Assembly: GCA_030152865.1 (NCBI GenBank)
Contig: JASLIW010000107.1
Location: forward strand, 1-29,601
From: Bacteroides sp.
GTDB taxonomy: Bacteria > Bacteroidota > Bacteroidia > Bacteroidales > Bacteroidaceae
Reading direction: 5' to 3'
Length of the DNA: 29,601 nucleotides
Position numbers and translations under genes: made by a program. Numbering within the stretch: position 1 is the first letter of the stretch; every line of letters begins with the position of its first letter. Under the pieces are notes generated by a model. It saw nothing but the letters and a program-made list of their open reading frames with translations. It made no database searches and was not told the DNA's origin. Shown here piece by piece: positions 7,282-16,079 of the stretch.

Positions 7282-8709
7282 GTGGCTAGAAAAAGACGTA
7301 AACTTCCCCTTCTAGAGAAGGTAACAATAACAGATGTGGCTGCAGAAGGCAAGGCCATAGCTAAGGTTGATGATTTAGTTATATTTGTTCCGCATGCTGT
7401 TCCTGGCGATGTGGTAGACCTCCAGTTGCGCCGGAAAAGGAAACGTTATGCAGAAGGTAGCATTACGCACATCCATGAAAAAGGAGCTGAGCGTGTGGAG
7501 CCTTTTTGTGAGCACTATGGTGTATGTGGTGGATGCAAGTGGCAGGTTCTTGACTATCAAGCCGAGATTCGCTACAAACAGCACCAAATCATGGATAACT
7601 TGAGCCGTATAGGCAAGATAGAACTTCCTGAGCCTCAGCCCATCATGGGCTCAGCCAAAACCACCTTTTACCGTAACAAGTTAGAGTTTACTTTCTCAGA
7701 TAAACGCTGGTTGACACAGGAAGAGGTGGATAATCAAGTGGAATACTCTGATGAGGAGAAAAACGGCTTAGGATTTCATATTCCTGGGGCCTTTGATAAG
7801 GTTTTAAATATAGAGAAATGCTGGTTACAGTCAGAAATCTCTAACGATATACGTAATGGGGTGCGCAGGTATGCCATAGACCATCAAATTCCTTTTTTCA
7901 ATATACGAGAGCAAACAGGTGTTCTACGCAGCTTGGTGGTTCGTAGCTCGATTACTGAAGAGCTAATGGTTATCCTAGTGTGTAAGGTAGAAGATGAAGA
8001 GGCTCAGGCACAGATGATAGAAGTTCTGGATTACTTGGCACAGAGCTTTCCTCAAATCACCTCTCTGATGTATATCGTCAATAATAAGCTTAATGATGTC
8101 TATTCGGATTTAGAGCCTCAACTCTATCGTGGCAAGGATCATATGATTGAGGAAATGGAGGGTTTGAAATTTAAAGTTGGCCCTGTCTCTTTTTATCAAA
8201 CCAACTCTACCCAAGCCTACGAGCTGTATAAGGTGGCACGCAATTTTGCTCAGCTAACGGGCAAAGAGCTGGTGTATGATCTCTATACAGGTACGGGTAC
8301 TATTGCTAACTTTGTGTCTAAGCAGGCAAAGAAAGTGATTGGTATAGAATATGTTCCTCAAGCGATTGAAGACGCCAAAGTGAATTCAGAAATCAATGGT
8401 ATAGACAATACCCTATTCTATGCTGGAGATATGAAAGATATTCTAACTCAAGATTTTATTAATGAGCATGGTAAGCCTGACGTTATTATCACTGACCCGC
8501 CACGTGCAGGTATGCATGATGATGTAGTTCAGGTTATCCTGTTTGCTGAACCTCAACGTATTGTTTATGTGAGTTGCAACCCAGCAACACAAGCACGTGA
8601 CCTACAACTACTCGATGAAAAATACCAAGTGCTTGCTATACAACCTGTGGACATGTTCCCACACACGCATCACGTAGAGAATGTCGTGCTATTAGAAAAA
8701 AGAGCTTAA
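7282..8709 (+). CDS. rlmD: RlmD/RumA-family 23S rRNA (uracil-5-)-methyltransferase
   Basis: A 475-aa SAM-dependent RNA m5U methyltransferase. Domains: an N-terminal TRAM domain (about 8-70, LEKVTITDVAAEGKAIAK), an iron-sulfur cluster with Cys76, Cys82 and Cys85 (CEHYGVCGGC) plus Cys180, a central RNA-binding part, and a Rossmann catalytic domain with DLYTGTGTIANF (333-344), TDPPRAG (404-410) and the nucleophile Cys432 in SCNPATQARDL. The family (RlmD, RlmC, RlmCD) methylates U1939 and/or U747 of 23S rRNA; which site is used here cannot be told from sequence. The only in-frame start is a GTG, with stop codons (TGA, TAA) just upstream, and the TRAM domain begins soon after it. An RluA-family gene follows after 14 bases. 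Confidence 0.93.
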   Translation: MARKRRKLPLLEKVTITDVAAEGKAIAKVDDLVIFVPHAVPGDVVDLQLRRKRKRYAEGSITHIHEKGAERVEPFCEHYGVCGGCKWQVLDYQAEIRYKQHQIMDNLSRIGKIELPEPQPIMGSAKTTFYRNKLEFTFSDKRWLTQEEVDNQVEYSDEEKNGLGFHIPGAFDKVLNIEKCWLQSEISNDIRNGVRRYAIDHQIPFFNIREQTGVLRSLVVRSSITEELMVILVCKVEDEEAQAQMIEVLDYLAQSFPQITSLMYIVNNKLNDVYSDLEPQLYRGKDHMIEEMEGLKFKVGPVSFYQTNSTQAYELYKVARNFAQLTGKELVYDLYTGTGTIANFVSKQAKKVIGIEYVPQAIEDAKVNSEINGIDNTLFYAGDMKDILTQDFINEHGKPDVIITDPPRAGMHDDVVQVILFAEPQRIVYVSCNPATQARDLQLLDEKYQVLAIQPVDMFPHTHHVENVVLLEKRA

Positions 8710-8723
8710 AAGAAAGAATAAGA

Positions 8724-9665
8724 ATGGCTAGAAAACAAAGACCCATTGCAAGGGCAAGAAATAAATACACAAACTATCGAGTAAACAAACCCTCGACACT
8801 CATGGAATTCTTGCAAGAGAAGATGCCAGAAGCGAGTCGTACTAAGATTAAATCTTTTTTATCTCGACGGATAGTACATCTCAACAAAAAGATTGTATCG
8901 CATCCAGACACTCCTGTAGACAAAGGTATGCTTGTACAAATAGACCACAGCAAACGCAGAAATCAAGGTCTGAGTAATAGAGAACTAACAATTATCTATG
9001 AGGATGCCTACCTGATTGTGATAGAGAAGAAGCCGAATGTACTAAGCATAACATCGGCCAATAGTAGAGGTAAATCAGCACATGCTACACTGAGCCATTA
9101 TGTGAAACGGGATAATCATCGAAATCAAGTTCATTTGATTCATAAATTTGAAAAAGATGAATCTGGGCTCATGATTTTCGCTAAGGATGAGGAAACCAAG
9201 TTTAACTTCCAAAACAACTGGAAGGAGTTTATCATCAATCACACATTTGTTGGACTTGTAGAAGGTGAGTTTCCTGAAGAGAAAGGTGTTATTGTTTCAT
9301 GGATAGATGAGCAAACGGGAGAGCTAATCTTCAGTGATTATGTAGAGGAAGACCCTAAACACACTGCGATACGAGCCATAACACGTTACAAGCGAATAAA
9401 GCAGGCTAATGGGCTGAGTTTAATGGAGTTTGATCCCCGCGAGGATAGAAACAACAAAATTCGTATCCAAATGGCTCACAAGGGATATCCCGTACTAGGA
9501 GACAAAATGCATGGAGAGTATAAATCGCCGATAAGACGCTTGGCCTTACATGCCTTCTTACTCCGCTTTCGTCATCCTGTCACTCGTGAGCTTATGAAGT
9601 TTGAGCTTCCCTATCCTAAGGATTTCAGAAGCCTCGTTACCAAAATCAATCCTACAAAAGAGTAA
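8724..9665 (+). CDS. RluA-family pseudouridine-synthase homologue with altered active site
   Basis: A 313-aa protein with an S4-like N-terminal RNA-binding domain (about 22-75) and a RluA-type pseudouridine synthase domain (about 85-305). Supporting segments: IYEDAYLIVIEKKPNVLS (91-108), SGLMIFAKDEETK (147-159), IRIQMAHKGYPVLGDKMHG (246-264) and LALHAFLLRFRHP. The key motif HRLDxxTSG reads HKFEKDESG (140-148), so the catalytic Asp is Glu143 (codon 9150-9152, GAA). The GRxHQIR motif reads DRNNKIR (241-247), keeping only two arginines and the Ile. The reading frame is intact and well maintained, so it is not a pseudogene. It may be an inactive RNA-binding or ribosome-assembly factor, or an enzyme with unusual chemistry. 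Co-transcribed with the rlmD-like gene, which fits an rRNA role. Confidence 0.85.
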   Translation: MARKQRPIARARNKYTNYRVNKPSTLMEFLQEKMPEASRTKIKSFLSRRIVHLNKKIVSHPDTPVDKGMLVQIDHSKRRNQGLSNRELTIIYEDAYLIVIEKKPNVLSITSANSRGKSAHATLSHYVKRDNHRNQVHLIHKFEKDESGLMIFAKDEETKFNFQNNWKEFIINHTFVGLVEGEFPEEKGVIVSWIDEQTGELIFSDYVEEDPKHTAIRAITRYKRIKQANGLSLMEFDPREDRNNKIRIQMAHKGYPVLGDKMHGEYKSPIRRLALHAFLLRFRHPVTRELMKFELPYPKDFRSLVTKINPTKE

Positions 9666-9685
9666 ATCAGACACTATATAGATGT

Positions 9686-9721
9686 AGCAATAGCACAGGG
9701 ATTCCTGTGCTATTGCTTTTT
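9686..9721 (+). terminator. Strong intrinsic terminator of the rlmD-rluA pair
   Basis: A perfect 14-base stem, AGCAATAGCACAGG (9686-9699) with CCTGTGCTATTGCT (9704-9717), four-base loop, then TTTTTA. There is no T-run on the minus-strand side, so it serves the plus-strand genes rather than the convergent phosphodiesterase gene. Confidence 0.9.
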
Positions 9722-9731
9722 ATAAGGCTAA

Positions 9732-10637
9732 TTACTCTTCAACCCAATCTAATACTTGACTAGGATAGTTAGTGATGATACCATCTACAGCACAATCACG
9801 CAACCTAATAACCTCAGCCTTCCGATCAACAGTCCAAGGGACAACCTTCATACCCAAGCTATGCGCTTGATTGACAAATCCCTGATTGACCATTTTATAG
9901 TGAGGGCTAATAATGCTAGGTGTGAAATAGAGCTTACCTAAAAGCTTATCTAATGAAGCCCACCTACTCTTTACTAAGTATGACAGCTGTAAGTTGGGAT
10001 AGTTTGCATGCAGGTAGTTTAAAACACGAGTGTCAAAGGATTGAATGATTAGACGACTACCCAAATTGCGTGGTCTCAATACATCCATGACTAAACGAAC
10101 AAAGGTTTGATAATCGGGACTCCATCTATTGTCTTTGAAAGGGTGAGACTTTATCTCTATATTATAAGTAACAGCGGCAAGCTGATGTTTCTTAGTATAT
10201 ACCTCCACATTGCTAATCAAGTCGCTCAACAAAGGAATGCGACAGTTGATATTAACTCGTTGAGGATACTTAGCCTGTGCTAAGCTTCCAATATCATACG
10301 TACTTATTTTGTCGTAGCTCATTTGAAATAATACCTGCCGCAATGCTGTTCCACAGGCTATACGTGTGCCGTCCGGCCGTAAAGCTTTGGAAGGGTGTAT
10401 AAATGGATCATGAGAAACAACCACTAAACTGTCAGCTGTAATATGCACATCAAGTTCTAGCACACGGACGCCCTGTGATACAGCATGAAGCATTGCTTCT
10501 ATTGTGTTTTCAGGATACTCACCTGCTCCCCCTCGATGAGCATGAACTTGAGGAACTTGAGCATGAACGGTTGACTGATTCAGAAACCCCAGATAAAGTA
10601 TTAGGGTTACATAATAAAAAGTACGAATTGATCTCAT
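9732..10637 (-). CDS. Exported glycerophosphodiester phosphodiesterase
   Basis: A 301-aa enzyme of the GDPD family that hydrolyses glycerophosphodiesters to glycerol 3-phosphate and an alcohol. Residues 1-26 are a signal peptide ending VHA-Q, so it acts in the periplasm or outside. Catalytic features are present: HAHRGGAGEYPENTIEA at 32-48 (His34, Arg35, Glu43), ELDVHITAD at 61-69 (Glu61, Asp63) and VVSHDP with His76. The conserved IEIK segment (metal or substrate binding) follows, and the C-terminal half carries VVPWTVD and DGIITNYP, both typical of the family. The substrate is unknown; a role in phospholipid head-group scavenging is inferred. It is a single gene transcribed convergently with the rRNA-modification pair. 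Confidence 0.92.
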   Translation of the reverse strand: MRSIRTFYYVTLILYLGFLNQSTVHAQVPQVHAHRGGAGEYPENTIEAMLHAVSQGVRVLELDVHITADSLVVVSHDPFIHPSKALRPDGTRIACGTALRQVLFQMSYDKISTYDIGSLAQAKYPQRVNINCRIPLLSDLISNVEVYTKKHQLAAVTYNIEIKSHPFKDNRWSPDYQTFVRLVMDVLRPRNLGSRLIIQSFDTRVLNYLHANYPNLQLSYLVKSRWASLDKLLGKLYFTPSIISPHYKMVNQGFVNQAHSLGMKVVPWTVDRKAEVIRLRDCAVDGIITNYPSQVLDWVEE

Positions 10638-10655
10638 TTAAATCTGCTTTACCTA

Positions 10656-10685
10656 CTAAAGTAAACACAATTACAAGTTTACAAA
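10656..10685 (-). promoter_or_regulatory. Candidate promoter of the phosphodiesterase gene
   Basis: Minus strand: TTTG (10685-10682), 18-base spacer, TACTTTAG (10663-10656), one mismatch from TAnnTTTG. The -7 box ends 18 bases before the ATG at 10637. Confidence 0.42.
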
Positions 10686-10779
10686 AGACTTATCGCTAAA
10701 TACTCCAATCTGAAATAAAAAATGCTTACTCCTGGTATTTTTTTATAGAGATTATGATTTATTTATAAATCTATTCGTT

Positions 10780-10787
10780 TACCTTTG
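10780..10787 (+). promoter_or_regulatory. Candidate -7 box upstream of clpC
   Basis: TACCTTTG matches TAnnTTTG; upstream at 18 bases is TTTA rather than TTTG. It lies 310 bases before the clpC ATG and is the only full -7 match on the plus strand that I found in this intergenic region. Confidence 0.33.
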
Positions 10788-11097
10788 CAACTCATTTTTT
10801 GAACTAAAGTAGAAGTCGGGTATTAACTAATTACTAAAGAAAAACTCCTCGTACAAACTTAGGCACAAATAAATAGTGGAGAACTTTTATTAGAGATTCT
10901 TTATAACTAAGTTACTTCTCAGAAACTTCTCTAAAACCCTAACTTAGGTTAATAAATAGAGTATAAACAAGTAGATAAACTTTAAACTAATCATATTGGC
11001 ATATTATTTGTTGTATATGTAGTAGAACAAAGATATATGGCCTTAAAAGTAATAAGCCACTTAATTTTAAAGTTCAAGTATAGAAAGGAATAAAAAC

Positions 11098-13683
11098 ATG
11101 AAAAGTAAGTTTTCAAAATTGGTAGGCAATGTTGTTATAAACAGCAGAGAAGAAGCTTATCGTTTGAGCAACAATTATATAGGACCTGAGCATTTACTTC
11201 TTGGCATCTTGAGACTCAAAGAGGGAAAAGCGCTACAGATCCTAGATAACTTAGGCATAGATACGGAGCAAATAAAAGATAAGCTTAATAGAATTCTAAA
11301 AGATTATGCTGATCCTACCGTAAGCTCCCAAGTAAAACCACCTCTGAATACACTATCTTCAAAAATTTTAAGATTGTGTATATTAGAAGCTCGGGCTCTT
11401 GATACTGAGATAGCAGACACAGAACATCTTTTGTTGGCTATTTTGCACGAAAAAGAGAATTTAGCTGCTGAAGTTTTAAAGCAAAGCGATGTGGATTACG
11501 GAAAAGCCTATAATGCCGTACTTAATTTGACTCCTGACATTAAGGCAGGTTTAGATTATCCTGGTGATGATGATGGCGATGATGATTACTTTGACGACGA
11601 CGACGAAAATGACGACGAAAATGATTACATCTCATTTAGAGGTCCTGATTCAAGAGCTCAAAGCTCAAGTACTGCTACAAGCAAGTCCACTACAGAACAG
11701 AATACTGAAACACCAACTCTTAATCGCTTTGGGTTAGACTTAACTAAAGCAGCAGTTGAAGGTAAGTTAGACCCTGTAGTAGGCAGAGATAAAGAAATAG
11801 TTCGCTTGTCTCAAATATTGAGTAGAAGAAAGAAAAACAACCCTGTTTTGATTGGTGATCCCGGTGTAGGTAAATCTGCTATAGTAGAGGCTCTTGCTAT
11901 TCGAATCAACGAAAGGAAGGTGTCTCGACTGTTATTCAACAAACGGGTTGTTATGCTTGATATGGCTGCAGTAGTAGCTGGCACAAAATACAGAGGTCAG
12001 TTTGAAGAGCGTATTCAAGCTATTCTTACTGAGCTAAAAAACAATCCCAATATTATTCTATTTTTGGATGAACTCCATATGATTGTGGGTGCAGGTTCTG
12101 CCACAGGCTCTATGGATGCTGCTAATATGTTCAAACCAGCTTTAGCTCGAGGAGAAATCCAAGTAATTGGAGCTACAACTCTTAATGAATATAGAAAAAG
12201 CATTGAAGATGATGGAGCACTTGAGCGCCGTTTCCAAAAGATTTTAGTAGAACCTACTACTGCTGCAGATACATTAAGAATACTGCATAACATTAAGGAT
12301 AAGTACGAGGAGCACCACAACGTGAAGTATACCGACGAGGCCCTCGAAGCTTGTGTTAGCTTGACCGACCGCTACATTAATGATCGATACTTTCCTGACA
12401 AAGCTATTGACGCCTTAGACGAAGCTGGAACACAGGGTATGGTAGAAGAAGTACAAGTGCCCAAAGAAATTACAGAACAAGAAAATCAGCTCAAAACCGT
12501 CCAGCAGAAAAAGCAAGAGGCTGTATTGAGCCAGAACTTTGAATTGGCCGCTAACTATAGAGACCAAGAAAAGAAAATAATTGCTGCGCTGGAAGAGATG
12601 AAGGCTGAGTGGGAAAAAGAGATAAAAGAGAACAAAGTAACCATAGATACAAAGGATGTGGAAAAAGTAGTTTCTCTTATTTCGGGAGTACCAGTTTCAC
12701 GCATGGCCCAAGCAGAGGGTAAAAAGCTAGTACAACTACAGAATAATCTCAAAAAGAAGGTTATTGCACAAGATAAGGCTGTAGAACAACTAAGCAAGGC
12801 TATTTTGCGTAATCGTGTAGGTCTAAAAGACCCCAATAAACCAACAGGTACCTTCTTGTTTTTAGGACAGACAGGTATTGGAAAGACCTATTTAGCCAAA
12901 GAGCTAGCACGTGAGTTGTTTGGTAGCTCTGAAGCCTTGATTCGAATTGATATGTCTGAGTATATGGAAAAGCATACAGTATCGAAGTTAATAGGTTCGG
13001 CTCCAGGCTATGTGGGCTATGAAGAAGGCGGACAGCTTACAGAGCAAATAAGACGTCGCCCATACTCTATTGTGCTTTTGGATGAAATCGAAAAAGCGCA
13101 CCCCGAAGTCTTTAACATTTTGCTCCAAGTAATGGATGAGGGCAGACTTACAGACAGCGCTGGTCGTTTAATTGATTTTAAAAACACCATTATTATTATG
13201 ACCTCGAATGTGGGTTCACGTCAGCTTCAGGAGTTTGGAAGAGGGATAGGTTTCACACCTCAATCTCACCTTTCAGACCAAGAGTATGCTAGTGATATCA
13301 TACGTAAATCACTGAAAAAGACTTTTGCCCCTGAGTTCATTAATCGTATTGATGAAATCATTACTTTTAACTCACTAGATAAAGCAGCTCTTACTCAAAT
13401 ATTAGATTTGGAGATTAAGAAGCTCATCAAACGAGTTAGCAAGATTGGCTATACGCTTAAAGTTACAGCTGAAGCTAAGCGCTTCTTAGTGAACTTAGGC
13501 TATGAGCCAGAGTATGGTGCTAGACCTCTTCAAAGAGTTATTCAGGATTATTTAGAGGATAAGCTATCCGAGCTTATTCTATCTAATGATTTAAAGCAAA
13601 ACGATGTAGTCACTACCGTAATTGATAAAAAAAGCAAAACACTCCAGCTAAAAGTGGAGCAGAAAGAGAAAGAAGTCAAATAA
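11098..13683 (+). CDS. clpC: ATP-dependent Clp protease ATPase subunit ClpC
   Basis: An 861-aa Hsp100/Clp class I AAA+ unfoldase that feeds proteins to ClpP in the cytoplasm. Order of parts: double Clp-N repeat (about 1-145); an acidic linker at 157-177 made almost only of Asp, with Glu and Asn; AAA1 with Walker A GDPGVGKS (253-260) and Walker B LFLDELH (321-327); a short middle domain with UVR-like EAVLSQNFELAANYRDQEKK (474-493); AAA2 with Walker A GQTGIGKT (590-597); the ClpP-docking loop with IGF at 717-719; and the C-terminal D2-small domain containing YEPEYGARPLQRVI. The middle domain is short, which separates ClpC from the disaggregase ClpB, and the IGF loop supports ClpP binding. An AAGGA lies before the ATG. 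A terminator follows. Confidence 0.96.
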   Translation: MKSKFSKLVGNVVINSREEAYRLSNNYIGPEHLLLGILRLKEGKALQILDNLGIDTEQIKDKLNRILKDYADPTVSSQVKPPLNTLSSKILRLCILEARALDTEIADTEHLLLAILHEKENLAAEVLKQSDVDYGKAYNAVLNLTPDIKAGLDYPGDDDGDDDYFDDDDENDDENDYISFRGPDSRAQSSSTATSKSTTEQNTETPTLNRFGLDLTKAAVEGKLDPVVGRDKEIVRLSQILSRRKKNNPVLIGDPGVGKSAIVEALAIRINERKVSRLLFNKRVVMLDMAAVVAGTKYRGQFEERIQAILTELKNNPNIILFLDELHMIVGAGSATGSMDAANMFKPALARGEIQVIGATTLNEYRKSIEDDGALERRFQKILVEPTTAADTLRILHNIKDKYEEHHNVKYTDEALEACVSLTDRYINDRYFPDKAIDALDEAGTQGMVEEVQVPKEITEQENQLKTVQQKKQEAVLSQNFELAANYRDQEKKIIAALEEMKAEWEKEIKENKVTIDTKDVEKVVSLISGVPVSRMAQAEGKKLVQLQNNLKKKVIAQDKAVEQLSKAILRNRVGLKDPNKPTGTFLFLGQTGIGKTYLAKELARELFGSSEALIRIDMSEYMEKHTVSKLIGSAPGYVGYEEGGQLTEQIRRRPYSIVLLDEIEKAHPEVFNILLQVMDEGRLTDSAGRLIDFKNTIIIMTSNVGSRQLQEFGRGIGFTPQSHLSDQEYASDIIRKSLKKTFAPEFINRIDEIITFNSLDKAALTQILDLEIKKLIKRVSKIGYTLKVTAEAKRFLVNLGYEPEYGARPLQRVIQDYLEDKLSELILSNDLKQNDVVTTVIDKKSKTLQLKVEQKEKEVK

Positions 13684-13722
13684 ACTGCCATCTTAAATAT
13701 ACTAAGTATATTAGTGCGCCAA

Positions 13723-13754
13723 AATGTCAGACTAAATAGTCTGGCATTTTTTTT
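13723..13754 (+). terminator. Intrinsic terminator after clpC
   Basis: AATGTCAGACTA (13723-13734) pairs with TAGTCTGGCATT (13737-13748) with one G-U pair, then an eight-T run at 13747-13754. It separates clpC from htpG. Confidence 0.88.
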
Positions 13755-13801
13755 GTCTTATACTTAGTCGAAATCATGCTAGTATAAAAACGATATAAAC
13801 T

Positions 13802-15853
13802 ATGAAGAAAGGTAACATTGGGGTTACAACAGAAAACATATTCCCCATTATTAAAAAGTTCTTGTACAGTGATCACGAAATCTTTTTACGTGAACTCGTA
13901 TCTAACGCTGTTGATGCCAGCCAAAAGCTAAAGACTCTAGCTTCTATTGGTGAGTTTAAGGGCGAACTAGGCGACTTGACTGTTCAAGTCAAGCTAGACA
14001 AAGAAAACAAAACGATAACTATATCTGATAGAGGTATAGGTTTGACAGCTGAAGAGGTGGATAAATACATCAACCAAATTGCTTTTTCTGGTGCCAATGA
14101 CTTCTTAGAAAAATACAAGGATGATGCAAATGCCATCATCGGACACTTTGGCCTCGGCTTTTATTCATCATTTATGGTCTCTAAACAAGTAGATATCATC
14201 TCACTTTCCCATAAAGAAGGAGCTAAGGCTGTAAAATGGAGCTGTGATGGTAGTCCAGAATACACCTTAGAGGAGACAGAAAAAGCAGATAGGGGTACAG
14301 ATATAGTGCTTCACATCGACTCAGAGAGTGAGGAATTCTTAGAAGAGGCTCGCCTATCTACCCTACTACACAAGTACTGTAGCTTCTTAGCTGTTCCTGT
14401 AGCCTTTGGAAAGAAAAAGGAGTGGAAAGATGGCAAAGAGGTTGAGACTGATGAGTTAAACATTATCAACGATACAGAACCACTTTGGACAGCACGACCA
14501 GCAGACCTTAAGGATGAGGACTACTTAGCTTTCTACAAGAAGCTTTACCCTATGTCAGATGATCCCTTATTCTGGATCCATCTCAATGTAGATTATCCAT
14601 TCAACCTGACAGGTATCTTATACTTCCCAAAAATCAAGACAAATATTGACTTAAGTAAGAATAAGATTCAGCTTTACTGTAATCAGGTGTTTGTCACTGA
14701 TTCTGTAGAAGGAATAGTTCCTGACTTCTTGACCCTACTCCATGGGGTGATAGACTCTCCAGATATACCGCTCAACGTATCGAGATCTTACTTGCAGAGT
14801 GATAGTAATGTTAAAAAGATATCTTCTCACATCACTAAGAAAGTATCCGATAGATTGAAGTCTATCTTTAAAGAGGATCGCAAAGATTTCGAAAGTAAGT
14901 GGGATGATTTAAAAATCTTTATCCACTATGGTATGCTCTCTGAGGAGGACTTCTACAATCGTGCACACAAGTATGCACTCTTCCACGACACTGAGGATAA
15001 GTACTATACCTATGAAGAGTACAACACCTTGGTTAAAGAAAATCAAACCGATAAAGACGGCAACCTGATTTACCTATATGCCACAAATAAAGATGAGCAG
15101 TTTAGCTTTATCGAAGCGGCACAAAATAAGGGATACAACGTCTTACTCATGGACGGCCAGCTTGATGTAGCTGTTATACAAATGCTAGAAACTAAGTTTG
15201 AGAAGACTCGTTTCTCTCGTGTAGATGCCGATGTTATAGACAACTTGATTGTCAAAGAAGAGCAAACGCAAACTAAGCTTGATCAAAAAGAGATAGATAC
15301 ACTATCTGCTGCTTTCAAGAGTCAGCTAAAAGAGGATCCTAAGACTCAATTCCACATACTTGTTCAAGCTATGGGAGAGCATGCAAGCCCCGTGGTGATT
15401 ACACAAAGTGAGTATATGCGTCGTATGAAAGAGATGGCTCAAATACAAGCAGGGATGAGTTTCTACGGTGAAATGCCTGATATGTTTAATGTTGTTTTGA
15501 ATGCAGATCACAACCTGATCCAAAAAGTATTGCAAGATGTAAGTCAGGCTGCTGAAGCAGAAGTAAGCCCTGTCCTCAAAGAAATTACAGAGCTTTCTTC
15601 AAAGGAATCAGAGCTTAAAAAACAACATGAGGGCAAAAAAGACGAAGAGATACCTACGGCTGAGAAGGATGAGCTCAAAGAAATTGACAACAAGAGAACC
15701 GAATTGCGTAATAAGCGCGATGCTATTTATGCTGATCAAGCCAAAAAGAATGATACTGTACGTCAACTCGTAGATTTGGCTCTCCTACAGAACAATATGC
15801 TCAAAGGAGAAGCTCTAAACGACTTCATTAAACGAAGTATTAAACTCATCTAG
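13802..15853 (+). CDS. htpG: Molecular chaperone HtpG (Hsp90)
   Basis: A 683-aa cytoplasmic Hsp90 chaperone. The GHKL ATPase domain shows ELVSNAVDAS (31-40, with Glu31 and Asn35), SDRGIGLTAEEV and IGHFGLGFYSSF; the middle domain has NVSRSYLQSD. Near the C-terminus, about residues 595-655, is a highly charged Lys/Glu-rich probable coiled segment (KEITELSSKESELKKQHEG and on). The protein is about 60 residues longer than Escherichia coli HtpG, partly because of this segment. It begins 118 bases after the clpC stop, behind a terminator, so it should have its own promoter, but I could not find a convincing one; no CIRCE-like inverted repeat is present. The grouping with clpC makes a proteostasis pair. 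Confidence 0.96.
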   Translation: MKKGNIGVTTENIFPIIKKFLYSDHEIFLRELVSNAVDASQKLKTLASIGEFKGELGDLTVQVKLDKENKTITISDRGIGLTAEEVDKYINQIAFSGANDFLEKYKDDANAIIGHFGLGFYSSFMVSKQVDIISLSHKEGAKAVKWSCDGSPEYTLEETEKADRGTDIVLHIDSESEEFLEEARLSTLLHKYCSFLAVPVAFGKKKEWKDGKEVETDELNIINDTEPLWTARPADLKDEDYLAFYKKLYPMSDDPLFWIHLNVDYPFNLTGILYFPKIKTNIDLSKNKIQLYCNQVFVTDSVEGIVPDFLTLLHGVIDSPDIPLNVSRSYLQSDSNVKKISSHITKKVSDRLKSIFKEDRKDFESKWDDLKIFIHYGMLSEEDFYNRAHKYALFHDTEDKYYTYEEYNTLVKENQTDKDGNLIYLYATNKDEQFSFIEAAQNKGYNVLLMDGQLDVAVIQMLETKFEKTRFSRVDADVIDNLIVKEEQTQTKLDQKEIDTLSAAFKSQLKEDPKTQFHILVQAMGEHASPVVITQSEYMRRMKEMAQIQAGMSFYGEMPDMFNVVLNADHNLIQKVLQDVSQAAEAEVSPVLKEITELSSKESELKKQHEGKKDEEIPTAEKDELKEIDNKRTELRNKRDAIYADQAKKNDTVRQLVDLALLQNNMLKGEALNDFIKRSIKLI

Positions 15854-15875
15854 TTTAGACGCATCCTATATTTAA

Positions 15876-15907
15876 AAGGTCTGGTAATTTTTACCAGGCC
15901 TTTTTTT
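15876..15907 (+). terminator. Intrinsic terminator after htpG
   Basis: AAGGTCTGGTAA (15876-15887) pairs with TTACCAGGCCTT (15891-15902) with one G-U pair and a three-base loop; the run of seven Ts is at 15901-15907. Confidence 0.9.
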
Positions 15908-16030
15908 ATTGCCTTACATCACTTAAAAAGAAGCTGCAACAAAGTGCTTATCTGCTCATTTATACAATGTTCTTGAGCGCTACAACTTAGAAGATATCAC
16001 TGATTATTAAGAGAACTCAACATTTATATT

Positions 16031-16038
16031 TATCTTTG
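16031..16038 (+). promoter_or_regulatory. Candidate -7 box of the patatin gene
   Basis: TATCTTTG, identical to the -7 boxes of the thi and tRNA-Arg promoters, 41 bases before the ATG at 16080. The -33 position has no TTTG. Confidence 0.4.
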
Positions 16039-16079
16039 ATTGTATTATTCTAAAGTAAATATATATAACTCAATAAGGT

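Larger units (their letters stand above)
10638..11097. other. 460-base gene-free region between glpQ-like and clpC genes
   Basis: Very A/T-rich, with no open frame that looks real. It contains the promoter candidate for the minus-strand phosphodiesterase (10656-10685), a -7-like box at 10780-10787, and a possible hairpin: AACTAAGTTA (10905-10914) with TAACTTAGGTT (10940-10950), ten pairs with one bulge and a 25-base loop. An AAGGA stretch sits just before the clpC ATG. If the 10780 box is the clpC promoter, the clpC leader is about 300 bases long. Confidence 0.45.

Noticed and set aside
10475..10699. 74-codon plus-strand open frame opposite the phosphodiesterase start
   Set aside because: It is antisense to the signal peptide and catalytic His/Arg region of a clear gene and has no recognisable features.
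13684..13801. Heat-shock CIRCE-type operator upstream of htpG
   Set aside because: I looked for a TTAGCACTC-type inverted repeat and found only the clpC terminator hairpin.
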